Below are positions 34,601-43,463 of a DNA stretch of 64,000 nucleotides, in pieces. Made by a program: the position numbers and the translations under genes. The number at the start of each line of letters is the position of its first letter. Position 1 is the stretch's first letter. Origin of the DNA: Pseudomonadota bacterium (lineage in GTDB: Bacteria > Pseudomonadota > Alphaproteobacteria > Rhodospirillales > Magnetospirillaceae); assembly GCA_021793155.1 (NCBI GenBank), contig JAJYTF010000003.1, forward strand, positions 62,001-126,000, given 5' to 3'. The notes beneath the pieces are model-generated. The model made no database searches. It was not told the DNA's origin and saw only the letters and a list, made by a program, of their open reading frames with translations.

Positions 34601-35857
34601 TTAGCCGGCAGGCGGGCGAGAATCGATGAATACCGGGGCGAAGCCACCCCCCGGCGTACGAAAATTGGTGATCTGCCCTTCGTAGAGGCGGGCAGCGAGC
34701 AGCACTACTCGGCCATCTCGCGCAAAAGCACGCAGGTCGGCTTTCAGTCCACCGCCGCACGGCAGCCGCAACCTCGGCGCCGGCGTGAAGTCCTGAACGA
34801 CGTAGTCCTCGGCATGCAGGCTTTCCCAGGTCGTGCGGCTGATCTTGTCACCACGATAGGCGGCCTTGCCGGCATAGCCCTTCACCGGCTTGAAGAACAG
34901 ATTGCGCCGGCGTTCCCAAAGCTCTCCCCAGGTTTCAGTGGAAGCGATGGCAGTGCGCGGCACCGCCTGGGCAACCGATGCGGCGTCCGCCTCGGGCAGG
35001 CCCAGCGCCCGCAGCGCCTCGAAATCGCACAGCAGGGACAACAGCCGCTTGTCGCTGTATACGGCGTGGGCGGGCGGGTCGGGAATCAGCCGGACCGCGC
35101 CGGCCCTCCAGGCGGCCGCCAGCGCCGCATGCTCCGGCGCGGTCAGCATGAAATCAGTAAGGCGGTTGTAGACCAGGGCGATGGCGTCGCCGCAGCAGCG
35201 CAGGCTGCCCCCGACGAACGACAGTTCGCGCGGATCCAGAATCCACGCGGCCCTGCCGAGCGCCTGGAAAAGCCTGCGGTAGAGCAGGAACTCGGGATAA
35301 AGATGCTGGCCGGCCGGCGCGTCGTCGACGATGGCGATGGCGGTCGCCTTGGGATCGGCGGCGGCGAAAACCTGCCCCACCTGCTGTTCCAGGTGGTCGA
35401 GGGGAAGATCGCCGGTCGGCAGGCCGCACAATTCCGGGCGACAGGCCCGAACAGCGCGCGCATGGGCGGCGGCGATCAGCAGCCCCCCCGGGTTGGTGTT
35501 GATTTCGATCAGCCGGGGACCGTCGGCGGTCAGGTGGAAGTCGAAGCCGAGAATACCGGGATGGACCTTGAGACCGGCCAGACCCCTTGCCCGGGCCAGG
35601 GCCAGGGCGGCACACCGGACCGCCGGGTGCGACAGGGCGCGGTGGATGGCGGAGACCGCGGCGGTGACCGGGCCCGCCTGCGCCGGATCCAACAGAACGG
35701 CCACCGGTGCGATCAGGTTGACCCGCCCTTCGGCCAGGGCCGAGGCGGCCGCACCATCCCCCAAAGCCCGGGTCAATGCCGGCCAAAGAGCCGACGGCTC
35801 GACGGCCACGGCGGCCAGCGGGGCGGCGGCGGCGCGATGCAGGGCTCCAGCCGTCAC
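34601..35857 (-). CDS. ATP-grasp-like protein coupled to NosL
   Basis: About 418 residues. The segment ILGFDFHLTADGPRLIEINTNPGG and the later YSDKRLLSLLCDFE with NLFFKPVKGYAGKAAYRGDKI suggest an ATP-grasp ligase fold, with the lysine-rich nucleotide site toward the C-terminus. I do not know the substrate. Its GTG start overlaps the nosL stop (GTGA), so it is translated with the metal operon. A role in making a small ligand or modifying a partner is a possibility only. Confidence 0.66.
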   Translation of the reverse strand: MTAGALHRAAAAPLAAVAVEPSALWPALTRALGDGAAASALAEGRVNLIAPVAVLLDPAQAGPVTAAVSAIHRALSHPAVRCAALALARARGLAGLKVHPGILGFDFHLTADGPRLIEINTNPGGLLIAAAHARAVRACRPELCGLPTGDLPLDHLEQQVGQVFAAADPKATAIAIVDDAPAGQHLYPEFLLYRRLFQALGRAAWILDPRELSFVGGSLRCCGDAIALVYNRLTDFMLTAPEHAALAAAWRAGAVRLIPDPPAHAVYSDKRLLSLLCDFEALRALGLPEADAASVAQAVPRTAIASTETWGELWERRRNLFFKPVKGYAGKAAYRGDKISRTTWESLHAEDYVVQDFTPAPRLRLPCGGGLKADLRAFARDGRVVLLAARLYEGQITNFRTPGGGFAPVFIDSRPPAG

Positions 35858-36342
35858 CGTCGTCCGTTCCCATCCAGGTCACGGATCACTTCGGGCGTCA
35901 CCTGTTCGAAGGTCAGAACCGCCCGCCCCTTGTGATCCTTGACGAAGTCATCGGCTTCCGCCCGCGTGGCCAGGGGTACCAGGTCATGCCCCATCGGCGC
36001 GAGCACATCCGAGCCGATCACGTAGAACGCGGCGCGGGCGTCGAGCGGCCGGACGTCGTAATAGTCGGTGACCGCCATTGCCGAGACCTCGGCAAAGCTG
36101 TGCCCGGGAGCGTAGCGGGGCATCGCAAAGAGGAATTTGAACAGGTCTTTGGCTCCATCGAAATACTGGCTGTGCCCGTCCTTGTACACTACTGTCGCTG
36201 TCCATTCCGGATATTTGGCAACGAACATGCCGCAAACCGGACACACCGCGTCGGCCGGCGGCGGCGGGACCGCCACCTCGTCCGCCCCGGCTGGCGAACA
36301 TAACGACAGCAACACGGCAAGAAGATGAAACAGTCGGCGCAT
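35854..36342 (-). CDS. nosL: NosL-family copper-binding protein
   Basis: About 162 residues. An exported N-terminus (LLAVLLSLCSPAGA; the Cys at 15 could be a lipid site) is followed by the metal motif CPVCGMF (C34, C37, M39) and the NosL core (WTATVVYKDGHSQYFDGAKDLFKF, APMGHDLVPLATRAEADDFVKDHKG). NosL binds Cu(I) and donates it to nitrous oxide reductase in known cases; no nosZ is present here. Preceded by a second NosL-like gene ending 14 bases upstream. Confidence 0.9.
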   Translation of the reverse strand: MRRLFHLLAVLLSLCSPAGADEVAVPPPPADAVCPVCGMFVAKYPEWTATVVYKDGHSQYFDGAKDLFKFLFAMPRYAPGHSFAEVSAMAVTDYYDVRPLDARAAFYVIGSDVLAPMGHDLVPLATRAEADDFVKDHKGRAVLTFEQVTPEVIRDLDGNGRR

Positions 36343-36356
36343 CTGCCCGCCCCGGC

Positions 36357-36950
36357 TCAGTCGGCCGGCCGGGGAGCCGCCGATTCGCGCCGCTTCTCCT
36401 CGCGGCGGCGGCGGATCATCGCGGTGTCCTCGGCCATGCCCATATAGGTCAGCATCAGCGCCCGGTCGAAGTCGGCCAGTTCGCCATCGCCGCGGGCCGC
36501 TTCGGCCGCCGCCCGCGAGCCGAAAGAGGTCTTGGCGGTGCCGGTCATCACCGGCTTGTGGCCGCCGCCGATCACGTAGGTGACCTGTTCCGCATCGGTC
36601 AGCGGCTTGACCTCGCCGGCCGCCCCGTTGTCGGGCGCATAGATGGCTTTCGGCACACGGTCCAGGTTGAGCGCCAGCGACAGCGCCGCGCAGTGCAGCG
36701 AACAAGTAGCATCAGCGAGATCGTCGGAATAATGGATCAGGTGGCGGCTGAAATGATGGATCTCGCGATCCATGCCGCAATACGGGCAGCGGGGATATTT
36801 GGTCAATTCATCAGCCAGGGGAGCCGCATCCTTCGGTGTCTTCGGCACGAACTGGAGCGGTGTCCCGTCGCCCTCGGCCGCGGCGGACGGACGGCTGTGC
36901 GCGGCGACCAGGGCCACGGGCACGACCAACAGAAAATGACGACGCAACAT
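36357..36950 (-). CDS. Second NosL-like periplasmic copper protein
   Basis: About 197 residues with a signal peptide (MLRRHFLLVVPVALVAAHS) and CPYCGMDREIHHFSRHLIHYSD (C55, C58, M60 plus several His), then ADATCSLHCAALSLALN, which adds a second Cys pair. The family resembles NosL but is longer and His-richer. ATG at 36950 has a strong GAGGAGGAA upstream. Its place between the SafE-type gene and nosL suggests that metal passes along these proteins (inference). Confidence 0.82.
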   Translation of the reverse strand: MLRRHFLLVVPVALVAAHSRPSAAAEGDGTPLQFVPKTPKDAAPLADELTKYPRCPYCGMDREIHHFSRHLIHYSDDLADATCSLHCAALSLALNLDRVPKAIYAPDNGAAGEVKPLTDAEQVTYVIGGGHKPVMTGTAKTSFGSRAAAEAARGDGELADFDRALMLTYMGMAEDTAMIRRRREEKRRESAAPRPAD

Positions 36951-36973
36951 GTTCCTCCTCCTCTCCTCCGGCT

Positions 36974-37663
36974 TCACCAGTTGGGCAGGTTCCGCATCAC
37001 GGCGAAGAACCGCAGCCCCTCGACCAGGGTGACGCCCCCCAGGGCTGCGACGACCCCCGCCGCACCTCTGAGCAGCCAGCCGCGCGCCGGCGCCCCCAAC
37101 CGGCTGAACAGCGTTCCGACCAAGGTCATTGCGGGCAGAGTCCCCATGCCGAACGACAGCATCAGAAGCGCGCCTTCCAGGGGCGTCGCTGCCGAGGTTG
37201 CTTTGACCGCCATCGACAGGGTCATGGCGCAAGGCATCAGCCCGTTGACCACACCGCCCAGCAGCGCGCCGCCCGCGGCACCCCTCCGGCCGGCATCCGC
37301 GAAAATCCGCCCGGCGAGCACGGGCGGCAGGCCCACCGCCGGCAGGCGCACCGGCAGCCAACCGACGAGGTCGAGGGCCAGCACCAGTACCAATGCGCCG
37401 GCCAGGATCTGCAGGACGGCTTGCGCTTTGCCGACGATGCCGGTGGAAACCAGGGCGACGCCAAGGCTGGCGGCGACCACGCCGATAATCCCGTAGATCC
37501 CGATGCGCCCGGCATGGTAGCAGGCCATCGGTAGGAATCCGCGCCCCCGCTCACCCATCCGCACGAAGAACGCCGATACCAGGCTGCCGCACATGCCGAC
37601 GCAATGGCCGCTGCCCAACAGCCCCGCGATAAAGGCCAGAGACAGGTCAAGGGGAGCAGTCAT
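36974..37663 (-). CDS. SafE/TauE-type membrane protein of copper trafficking
   Basis: About 229 residues, six membrane segments. The first pair contains GLLGSGHCVGMCGSLV, the Cys-containing signature of the DsbD-like/SafE (UreH-domain) proteins often found with copper ATPases of cytochrome oxidase assembly; the second half has NGLMPCAMTLSMAVKA, an analogous Cys motif. Its ATG abuts the ATPase stop (TGA-ATG). Probably moves metal or electrons across the inner membrane. Confidence 0.84.
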   Translation of the reverse strand: MTAPLDLSLAFIAGLLGSGHCVGMCGSLVSAFFVRMGERGRGFLPMACYHAGRIGIYGIIGVVAASLGVALVSTGIVGKAQAVLQILAGALVLVLALDLVGWLPVRLPAVGLPPVLAGRIFADAGRRGAAGGALLGGVVNGLMPCAMTLSMAVKATSAATPLEGALLMLSFGMGTLPAMTLVGTLFSRLGAPARGWLLRGAAGVVAALGGVTLVEGLRFFAVMRNLPNW

Positions 37664-40105
37664 TCAGCGGTCCTTCTGCAGGCGCAGGGAATTGGTGACC
37701 ACCGACACCGAGGACAGCGCCATGGCCAGCGAGGCGGCCAGCGGATTGAGCCGGCCTACCGCCGCGCCGGGAATGGCAATGGTATTGTAGCCCAGAGCCC
37801 ACACCAGGTTCTGGCGGACGATTCGCATGGTCTTGCGGGACAAACGGATCATCTCCGCCACCTTGGCGATGTCGCCGCCGGCCAGGGTGACCTTGGCCGC
37901 CTCGATGGCGATGTCGGTACCGCCGCCGACGGCAAAGCCGACCCGTGCCGCTGCCAGCGCCGGAGCATCGTTGATGCCGTCGCCGACCATGCCGACGGAC
38001 TCACCCCGGCCCGCCAGCTCTGCAACGATTTCCTGTTTGCGGGCCGGCGAAGCGCCGGCGATGACCGAAGGAATCCCCAGTTCGGCCGCCACCACCCGGG
38101 CCGTGGCTTCGGCATCACCGGTCACCATGACAGTGCGCAGTCCAAGGCTGTGCAACAGTTGAATGGCTTCCGCAGCTCCCTGGCGCGGCCGGTCCGTGAT
38201 GCCGAAGGCCGCTACCGTCCCGTCGACCGCCGCCAATACCGGGGTTCGCCCGCGCGACGACCACTCCTCGATCACCCTGGAACCGGCGGCGGCGTCGATG
38301 CCATTGTCGGCAAGGAAGGACGGGCTGCCGACAAGAACCGTCCTGCGGCCCCGTCTGGCGCGGACGCCGCCGCCGGAGATCGCTTCGAAGCCGGTAACCG
38401 CCACCGGATCGAGCCCCCGCGCCCGGGTCCAGTCGACGATGGCCCGGCCCAAGGGATGCTCCGACCCCAGTTCGGCTCCGGCGATCAGCGCCAGCAGCCT
38501 GTCCTCTTTCGGCTGGCCCGACAGGATGGCAAAGTCGGTGACCACCGGACGCCCTTCGGTCACTGTCCCCGTCTTGTCGAACACCAGCGTGGTCAGGCCG
38601 GCTGCAGCCTCCAGCGCTTCGCCATCACGAATATAGATGCCGTGCCGCGCCGCCCGGCCGGTCGCCGCCATGATAGCCGTCGGCGTGGCCAGGCCAAGGG
38701 CGCAGGGACAGGCGATCAACAGCACCGCGACAGCGCTGTCGAGCGCCTGGGACAGCGTGCCGCCGCCGAGCAGCCAGGACAGAAAGGTACCCCCGGCGAG
38801 GGTGACCACCCCCGGCACGAACACCGCCGATACCTGGTCAGCCATCCGCTGCACCGGCAGCCTCGCCGCCTGGGCGCGGTCGACCATCCGGACAATCCCG
38901 GCCAGGACGGTATCGGCGCCGGTCGCGGTGACGCGAAGGCGGAGCACCCCAACCCCGTTGATGCAGCCGCCGGTCACCACTTGTCCGAGTCGCTTGCGGA
39001 CGGGCATGCTTTCCCCGGTCAGCATCGATTCGTCGACGGCGGAATGCCCCTCGGCCACCTCGCCGTCCACCGGGATGCGTTCGCCCGGGCGCACGACCAC
39101 CAGTTCGCCGACCGCCACGTCATCGACCGGCACTACCACCTCGCTGCCGTCGCGCAGGACCGCGGCCGTGGCCGGCTGCAGATCGAGCAAGTGGCGCACC
39201 GCGTCGCCCGCCTTGCCTTTGGCCCGCTCTTCGAGCCAGCGGCCAAGGAGGACGAAGGACACGATGCCGGCAGCCGCCTCGAAATACAGATGCTGCCGCC
39301 CGGCCAACAGCGAGACCACGGAATGGCCGTAGGCGGCGCCAGCACCGATGGCGATCAGCGTGTCCATATTGGCGGTGCGCCGCTTGGCCAGCCTGACCGC
39401 ACGCTCGAAGAACGGCCGGCCGGCGCCCAGCACCACCGGTGTGGCCAGGGCCAGTTCGGCCAGCCGCCAGAGCGGCGAGCGCGGCATCGCCACGCCGATG
39501 ACCATCGCCGGCAGAGTCAAGGCGCCCGCGAGCAGGGCGCGTTTCCGTGCGTTCTCCAGCCGCCGGCGTTCACCCTCGATCACCAACCGGCGCTGGGCCA
39601 GACTATCCATGGGGTGGGCGCCATAGCCGAGGCGGCCGATCATCGCCTCAACCTCGGGCCGATCGCAGCGGCCGGCCACGGTGGCGGTCCCGGCCGCGAA
39701 ATTGACCGAGACGTCGCGCAGGCGCGGGTCGCGGCTGAGCGCCAGCTGGATCAGCGCGGCGCAGGAGGCGCAGGTCATGCCTTCCACTGCCAGGCTGATC
39801 TCCCGCTCAGGCCTGCCGTCGTCCACCGCCGTCGCCGGTGCCTGGAGAGGCATCCGCCCGAGATTGCCCACCACCCTGTCGAGCAGGTCGAGCAGCCGTT
39901 CGGCCGGCATCCGGATGGGATCGAACCTGACGGCAACCGATGCGATTCCCGGCACCACACGCAGATCGAGGATCGCCTCATGCTTGCGCAACAGGATCTC
40001 CAGCAGGCAGCAGCGTTCCTTGTCGTGGCGGATCGCCGGCGCGATGACCCGCAGGCGGTGGCGCAACTGGTGAGCGACGCGGATATTGGTCCGGTCGCCG
40101 GTCAT
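37664..40105 (-). CDS. Copper-translocating P1B-1-type ATPase
   Basis: About 813 residues. The N-terminus has a degenerate HMA-like domain (no CxxC) and then a classic HMA with CASC (C112, C115). Membrane signatures are those of Cu(I) pumps: CPC (C466-C468), YN in [11 protein letters not shown] and M-x-x-S-S in [14 protein letters not shown] (D510) and GDGINDAP are intact. Start ATG 40105 has GAGGAG upstream and overlaps the preceding gene (ATGA). Probably exports Cu(I) to the periplasm for cuproproteins. Confidence 0.93.
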   Translation of the reverse strand: MTGDRTNIRVAHQLRHRLRVIAPAIRHDKERCCLLEILLRKHEAILDLRVVPGIASVAVRFDPIRMPAERLLDLLDRVVGNLGRMPLQAPATAVDDGRPEREISLAVEGMTCASCAALIQLALSRDPRLRDVSVNFAAGTATVAGRCDRPEVEAMIGRLGYGAHPMDSLAQRRLVIEGERRRLENARKRALLAGALTLPAMVIGVAMPRSPLWRLAELALATPVVLGAGRPFFERAVRLAKRRTANMDTLIAIGAGAAYGHSVVSLLAGRQHLYFEAAAGIVSFVLLGRWLEERAKGKAGDAVRHLLDLQPATAAVLRDGSEVVVPVDDVAVGELVVVRPGERIPVDGEVAEGHSAVDESMLTGESMPVRKRLGQVVTGGCINGVGVLRLRVTATGADTVLAGIVRMVDRAQAARLPVQRMADQVSAVFVPGVVTLAGGTFLSWLLGGGTLSQALDSAVAVLLIACPCALGLATPTAIMAATGRAARHGIYIRDGEALEAAAGLTTLVFDKTGTVTEGRPVVTDFAILSGQPKEDRLLALIAGAELGSEHPLGRAIVDWTRARGLDPVAVTGFEAISGGGVRARRGRRTVLVGSPSFLADNGIDAAAGSRVIEEWSSRGRTPVLAAVDGTVAAFGITDRPRQGAAEAIQLLHSLGLRTVMVTGDAEATARVVAAELGIPSVIAGASPARKQEIVAELAGRGESVGMVGDGINDAPALAAARVGFAVGGGTDIAIEAAKVTLAGGDIAKVAEMIRLSRKTMRIVRQNLVWALGYNTIAIPGAAVGRLNPLAASLAMALSSVSVVTNSLRLQKDR

Positions 40106-40668
40106 GGCCGGCTCCTCGCCGCTGATGTCTTGCGGTAGCGGACCAGCAGGAATGTCAGATAGGCCATGGTCAGCCACTCGTAGCGGTAGGACCAGGGATT
40201 GGGCAGCCATTGCCGGGTGATCCGGCCCCAGTGAATGCGGATCAGGTAGAAGGCCACCAGATCGTTGAGAAAATGAATGGTCCACTCCTTGGCATCGAAC
40301 GACGCCGGCGACCGGTCGCCGGTCTGGGCCGGTGGCGCCGCGGCCGCTTGCCCTTCTGCCGTTTCCATCACCTCGCCGACCAGCGCCGCCAGCCGGGCGG
40401 CGACGATGCCGGTGCCGCATACCGCCTCGACATAGCGAATGGACAGCTTGCCCACCCGCGGAATGACGGTGGCGCGGTAGACGCCGTCGATGGCGCGGAG
40501 TCCGGCCTCCAGCGTTTCGGCTGCCACAGCCGTCCGCAGCGGCGGCGGCAGATCGAACCGCAGATGGCCGGGCGCACGGTGCCGCAGGATCACGGCCCGC
40601 CACACCGGCCTCCAGTCCCGCATCGGCTTTTCCTCTTCCTGAACCTTCTTCCTGCGCCGGACCGTCAT
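40102..40668 (-). CDS. Membrane-anchored HMA-like (no CxxC) protein
   Basis: About 188 residues. Residues 15-85 ([18 protein letters not shown], then [27 protein letters not shown]) resemble a ferredoxin-like HMA_2 domain lacking the metal cysteines. The C-terminal part ([22 protein letters not shown] and [16 protein letters not shown]) is membrane-associated. ATG at 40668 has GGAGG seven bases upstream. The same degenerate domain begins the ATPase, so it may dock on the pump. Confidence 0.72.
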   Translation of the reverse strand: MTVRRRKKVQEEEKPMRDWRPVWRAVILRHRAPGHLRFDLPPPLRTAVAAETLEAGLRAIDGVYRATVIPRVGKLSIRYVEAVCGTGIVAARLAALVGEVMETAEGQAAAAPPAQTGDRSPASFDAKEWTIHFLNDLVAFYLIRIHWGRITRQWLPNPWSYRYEWLTMAYLTFLLVRYRKTSAARSRP

Positions 40669-40693
40669 CCTGGCCCTCCTTCCGCAGACGTGA

Positions 40694-41035
40694 TCACGCT
40701 GCCGGTGTGGGACCGGGTTCCGCCGCCTTGGCGACGACCACTTCTTCCTCACGCGTTTCCTCGACCAGGTCGGCCAGGCTCTCCTTGGCGTTGAGCATGA
40801 GATCGCGGCCCGCTTCGGTGCCCCGGGTTAGCGCTCCGACGATTTCCCGGCGATACCTGAAGCCGAGATAGCCCACCGCCACGCCGGCGGCGAACAGCAG
40901 CAGCGGACTCCCCAGCAGGCGGCCCAGCGCACCGCGCCCCGCGGCGTAACCAATGGCCATGGTCGCCCCCTTTCCGACTTCCATCCCCAATCCAGCGGTC
41001 GCCGGATGTTCGCAAACGGCCTTCATGTCGGTCAT
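40694..41035 (-). CDS. Small glycine-zipper membrane protein
   Basis: About 113 residues. One membrane segment (LLLFAAGVAVGYLGF) is preceded by a Gly-rich GYAAGRGALGRLLG and followed by a charged helical tail, as in DUF5132/YtxH-like proteins found with metal ATPases. ATG at 41035 has AAGGAGG five bases upstream and overlaps the preceding stop (ATGA). Function unknown. Confidence 0.65.
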   Translation of the reverse strand: MTDMKAVCEHPATAGLGMEVGKGATMAIGYAAGRGALGRLLGSPLLLFAAGVAVGYLGFRYRREIVGALTRGTEAGRDLMLNAKESLADLVEETREEEVVVAKAAEPGPTPAA

Positions 41036-41241
41036 GGTGTCCTCCTTCGCTTGCCGGCTTCGCCGGCGGATGTCGGCTCGGCGGCCCCGTCACCTTCGCC
41101 GCCGTTCAACATGGTCCAGATGTTGCGACAGCCCTCGCAGCAGAAAACGAGTTCGCTGGTGCCGATCGCCAGACGATGTCCCTCGGGCGGGTCGGGAAGA
41201 CCGCAGAGGTCACAGACCTGGGTTGGCGCAACCAGTGTCAC
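41032..41241 (-). CDS. Small metal-binding treble-clef protein (PF12156-like)
   Basis: About 69 residues. CDLCGLP and FCCEGCRNIW give five Cys (C10, C13, C35, C36, C39) in the pattern of the metal-binding domain normally fused to the N-terminus of copper ATPases such as FixI; here it stands alone. GTG at 41241 overlaps the TlpA stop (GTGA) with GGAGG seven bases upstream. Probably a cytoplasmic copper donor to the ATPase (inference). Confidence 0.78.
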   Translation of the reverse strand: MTLVAPTQVCDLCGLPDPPEGHRLAIGTSELVFCCEGCRNIWTMLNGGEGDGAAEPTSAGEAGKRRRTP

Positions 41242-41732
41242 AGCAGATCCTCCGCCATGCGGCGGAATGTCGCCGCGTCGGTCTCGCCGAGAATTCGGCC
41301 CCGCACCATCCCCCGGCGGTCGACGAACACCGTGGTCGGCAATCCGGTCACCCCGTAGGCACGGGCAATCCTGGAACCCGGATCGAGCAGCACCGGATAG
41401 GTGATCCCCAAACTGGAGGCGAATTTGGCAACTACGTCGGGCTCCTGCCCGGCGTTGACCGCCACCACCAGCAACCCCCTGTCGCGGGCTGATTGCCATA
41501 CCGGCTCAATCGCCGCCATTTCGCCCCGGCAGAAGGCGCACCAGCTTGCCCAGAAGCGCACCACCAGCACCTTGCCGGCGGCAGAGGTCGGAAAGGTGAA
41601 TTCCCGGCCGTCGACGGATGTCGCGGTGAACGGCGGCATGGGGTCACCGGTTCGCACCGGCTTCGCCGGTCCGTCGTCGCAGCCCGCCAATGCCAGGCAA
41701 AGAGGCAGCAGCAGCGCCGCCATGCGGATCAT
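41238..41732 (-). CDS. TlpA-type thioredoxin lipoprotein
   Basis: About 164 residues. Lipobox LAGC (Cys at 18), then a thioredoxin fold of the TlpA/ResA class with WASWCAFCRGEMAAI (C65 and C68), the NAGQEPDVVAKFASS insert and GVTGLPTTVFVDRRG. Such proteins reduce periplasmic cysteines so that they can accept copper. Overlaps its neighbours by ATGA at one side and GTGA at the other. Confidence 0.87.
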   Translation of the reverse strand: MIRMAALLLPLCLALAGCDDGPAKPVRTGDPMPPFTATSVDGREFTFPTSAAGKVLVVRFWASWCAFCRGEMAAIEPVWQSARDRGLLVVAVNAGQEPDVVAKFASSLGITYPVLLDPGSRIARAYGVTGLPTTVFVDRRGMVRGRILGETDAATFRRMAEDLL

Positions 41733-42778
41733 CGGCCGCCTCCGACGACGAACTCTGCTAGCGGCCGCCACGCCGACGGCCCGAACAGGATCAGGTGGGA
41801 CCGTGCCACCAGACAGACGGCGACGATGGCGAATGCGGCGAAACCGGCCAGCGACCAGCCGGCCAGACACCGAGCGGTCCGCTGTGCCGCCTCGGCTAGG
41901 CTGGCCCGGTCGGCACAGCGCTGGGCGATGCCGGCGCCGATACCGCAGGCGGTGGCGGCGAACAGCGGGATATAGAGTGCGTAGCCGACATGGCCGTACT
42001 CGGCCTTGAGCAGGCAGAACGGGCAATGATGGTTGGGCAACTCGTAGACATAGACCGACAAGGTGGAAACCACCGCGGCCAGCGCCACGGGAAATGCCGC
42101 GGCCGAGGCGGCGCCATAAGCCGTGCCGCCCCGCCCGCCGACGAGGAACCGCAGCCCCAGGGCAAAGACCGCCAGCAAGGTCAGGCAGAGCAGCACCAGC
42201 GCCAGGCCATGAGGCAATGCGGCAAGGGAATTGCCCGCCACCGTGATGCCGCCACCACTGAACAGGGTGCTGCAGCAGGACGTGATGACGTCGGCGCGCA
42301 GGCCCAGAAAATAGGCCAACTCGGCCAGCGAGGCCAGGGCCAGTACCGGCGCCAGCGTCAGCAGGGCCGCATATTTGACGCGGATCAACGGGTAGTCCCA
42401 GCCCCGGTTGTCCACATGGTCCAGCGTCAGCCAGGCGGCGGCCAGGAAAAACAGCGCGATGTTCGCGTAAAGTGCCGGGAAGCCGAAGCGGTCGGCCTCT
42501 AGCGTGCCGACGGCGCACATCGCGCCGGTGAACAGCGAAGCCATGCGGTCGGCATTGAACACGAACAGGACCAGCGAAGCCAGTTGGGCCAGCAATACCA
42601 ACTGAACCAGCGTCGACACCAGATAAGTGCGCCGTTCCAGCAACAGCTGCGCCTCGGAGCCGCTGGCCAGGTCCCATCGGCGCAACAAGCGGACGGCAAA
42701 GGGCACCGAGGCGCCAACCATGGCGGTGGAGGTCAGCGACGACAGCAGCAAAGCGATGATCACCGGATGGAACAGCAT
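41729..42778 (-). CDS. Polytopic membrane protein with HCPFCLL motif
   Basis: About 349 residues and roughly nine membrane segments. Near residue 250 is LPNHHCPFCLLKAEYG, a Cys-x2-Cys between segments that suggests redox or metal chemistry, similar in spirit to VKOR-like proteins, though the fold is not identified. Another Cys pair (SCCSTLFSG) occurs near residue 165. Its ATG shares a base with the ABC ATPase stop (TGATG). Confidence 0.68.
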   Translation of the reverse strand: MLFHPVIIALLLSSLTSTAMVGASVPFAVRLLRRWDLASGSEAQLLLERRTYLVSTLVQLVLLAQLASLVLFVFNADRMASLFTGAMCAVGTLEADRFGFPALYANIALFFLAAAWLTLDHVDNRGWDYPLIRVKYAALLTLAPVLALASLAELAYFLGLRADVITSCCSTLFSGGGITVAGNSLAALPHGLALVLLCLTLLAVFALGLRFLVGGRGGTAYGAASAAAFPVALAAVVSTLSVYVYELPNHHCPFCLLKAEYGHVGYALYIPLFAATACGIGAGIAQRCADRASLAEAAQRTARCLAGWSLAGFAAFAIVAVCLVARSHLILFGPSAWRPLAEFVVGGGR

Positions 42779-43455
42779 CAGCCGGCCTCCACGATGCGGC
42801 CGTCGTGCAGGGTGACAACCCGGTCGACCAGCGCGGCCTCGCAGACGAACGGGTCATGGCTGGTGACCAGCAAGGTCTTGCCGTCCCGCTTCAGCCGCCC
42901 GGCGATGGCCAGGAACTGGGCGGACAGGCCGCTGTCCAGATTGGCCGTCGGCTCGTCGGCGATAACCACTTCCGGGTCATTGATCAAGGCGCGGGCGATG
43001 GCGATGCGCTGCGCCTCGCCGCCCGACAGCCAGCGGGTTTCCGCCTCGGCCTTATCGCCCATGTCCAGCATGTCGAGCAGCGCCATCGCCCGGCGGCGCA
43101 AGGCCTTGTGAGGCAGCCCCCGGGGATAGGCGGGAATCATTACGTTCTGGATCGCCGAGAGGCCGCTCAGCAGGTTGAAGTTCTGGAAGACGAAGCCGAA
43201 AGTGGAGCGCCTGATTTCCGTCAAGAAGCGTTCAGGCAGGCCCGAGATGTCGCGATCCTTCAGCCGCACCCGGCCCGAGCTGGGGCGGGCCAGGCAGCCG
43301 ACCAGGGTCAGCAGGGTCGTCTTGCCCGAACCGCTGGGCCCTCGGAAAACGGTGGCGCCCCCCTGCCGCAGCGTCAGGTTGATACCGTTGAGCGCCCAGA
43401 CCTCATTGGGGCGCCCCTGGTTGAAGACCTTCCTGACATCGGACAGATGGATCAT
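42778..43455 (-). CDS. ABC transporter ATP-binding protein (LolD/MacB type)
   Basis: About 225 residues. Walker A GPSGSGKTT, Q-loop FVFQNFNLL, signature LSGGEAQRIAIARAL, Walker B VVIADEPTANLDS and H-loop VTSHD are all present. This subtype pairs with FtsX-fold permeases that do mechanical work in the periplasm rather than classic transport; the permease is the next gene upstream. The ATG at 43455 lies 8 bases after the permease stop. Confidence 0.93.
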   Translation of the reverse strand: MIHLSDVRKVFNQGRPNEVWALNGINLTLRQGGATVFRGPSGSGKTTLLTLVGCLARPSSGRVRLKDRDISGLPERFLTEIRRSTFGFVFQNFNLLSGLSAIQNVMIPAYPRGLPHKALRRRAMALLDMLDMGDKAEAETRWLSGGEAQRIAIARALINDPEVVIADEPTANLDSGLSAQFLAIAGRLKRDGKTLLVTSHDPFVCEAALVDRVVTLHDGRIVEAG

Positions 43456-43463
43456 GCCGCCCC

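Noticed and set aside
37664-41241. Ferrosome (fez) cluster, because a P1B ATPase is followed by small membrane and HMA-like proteins
   Set aside because: The ATPase has CPC, YN and M-x-x-S-S, which mark Cu(I) pumps, and the neighbours are NosL, SafE and TlpA types. The remaining likeness is only in size and order.
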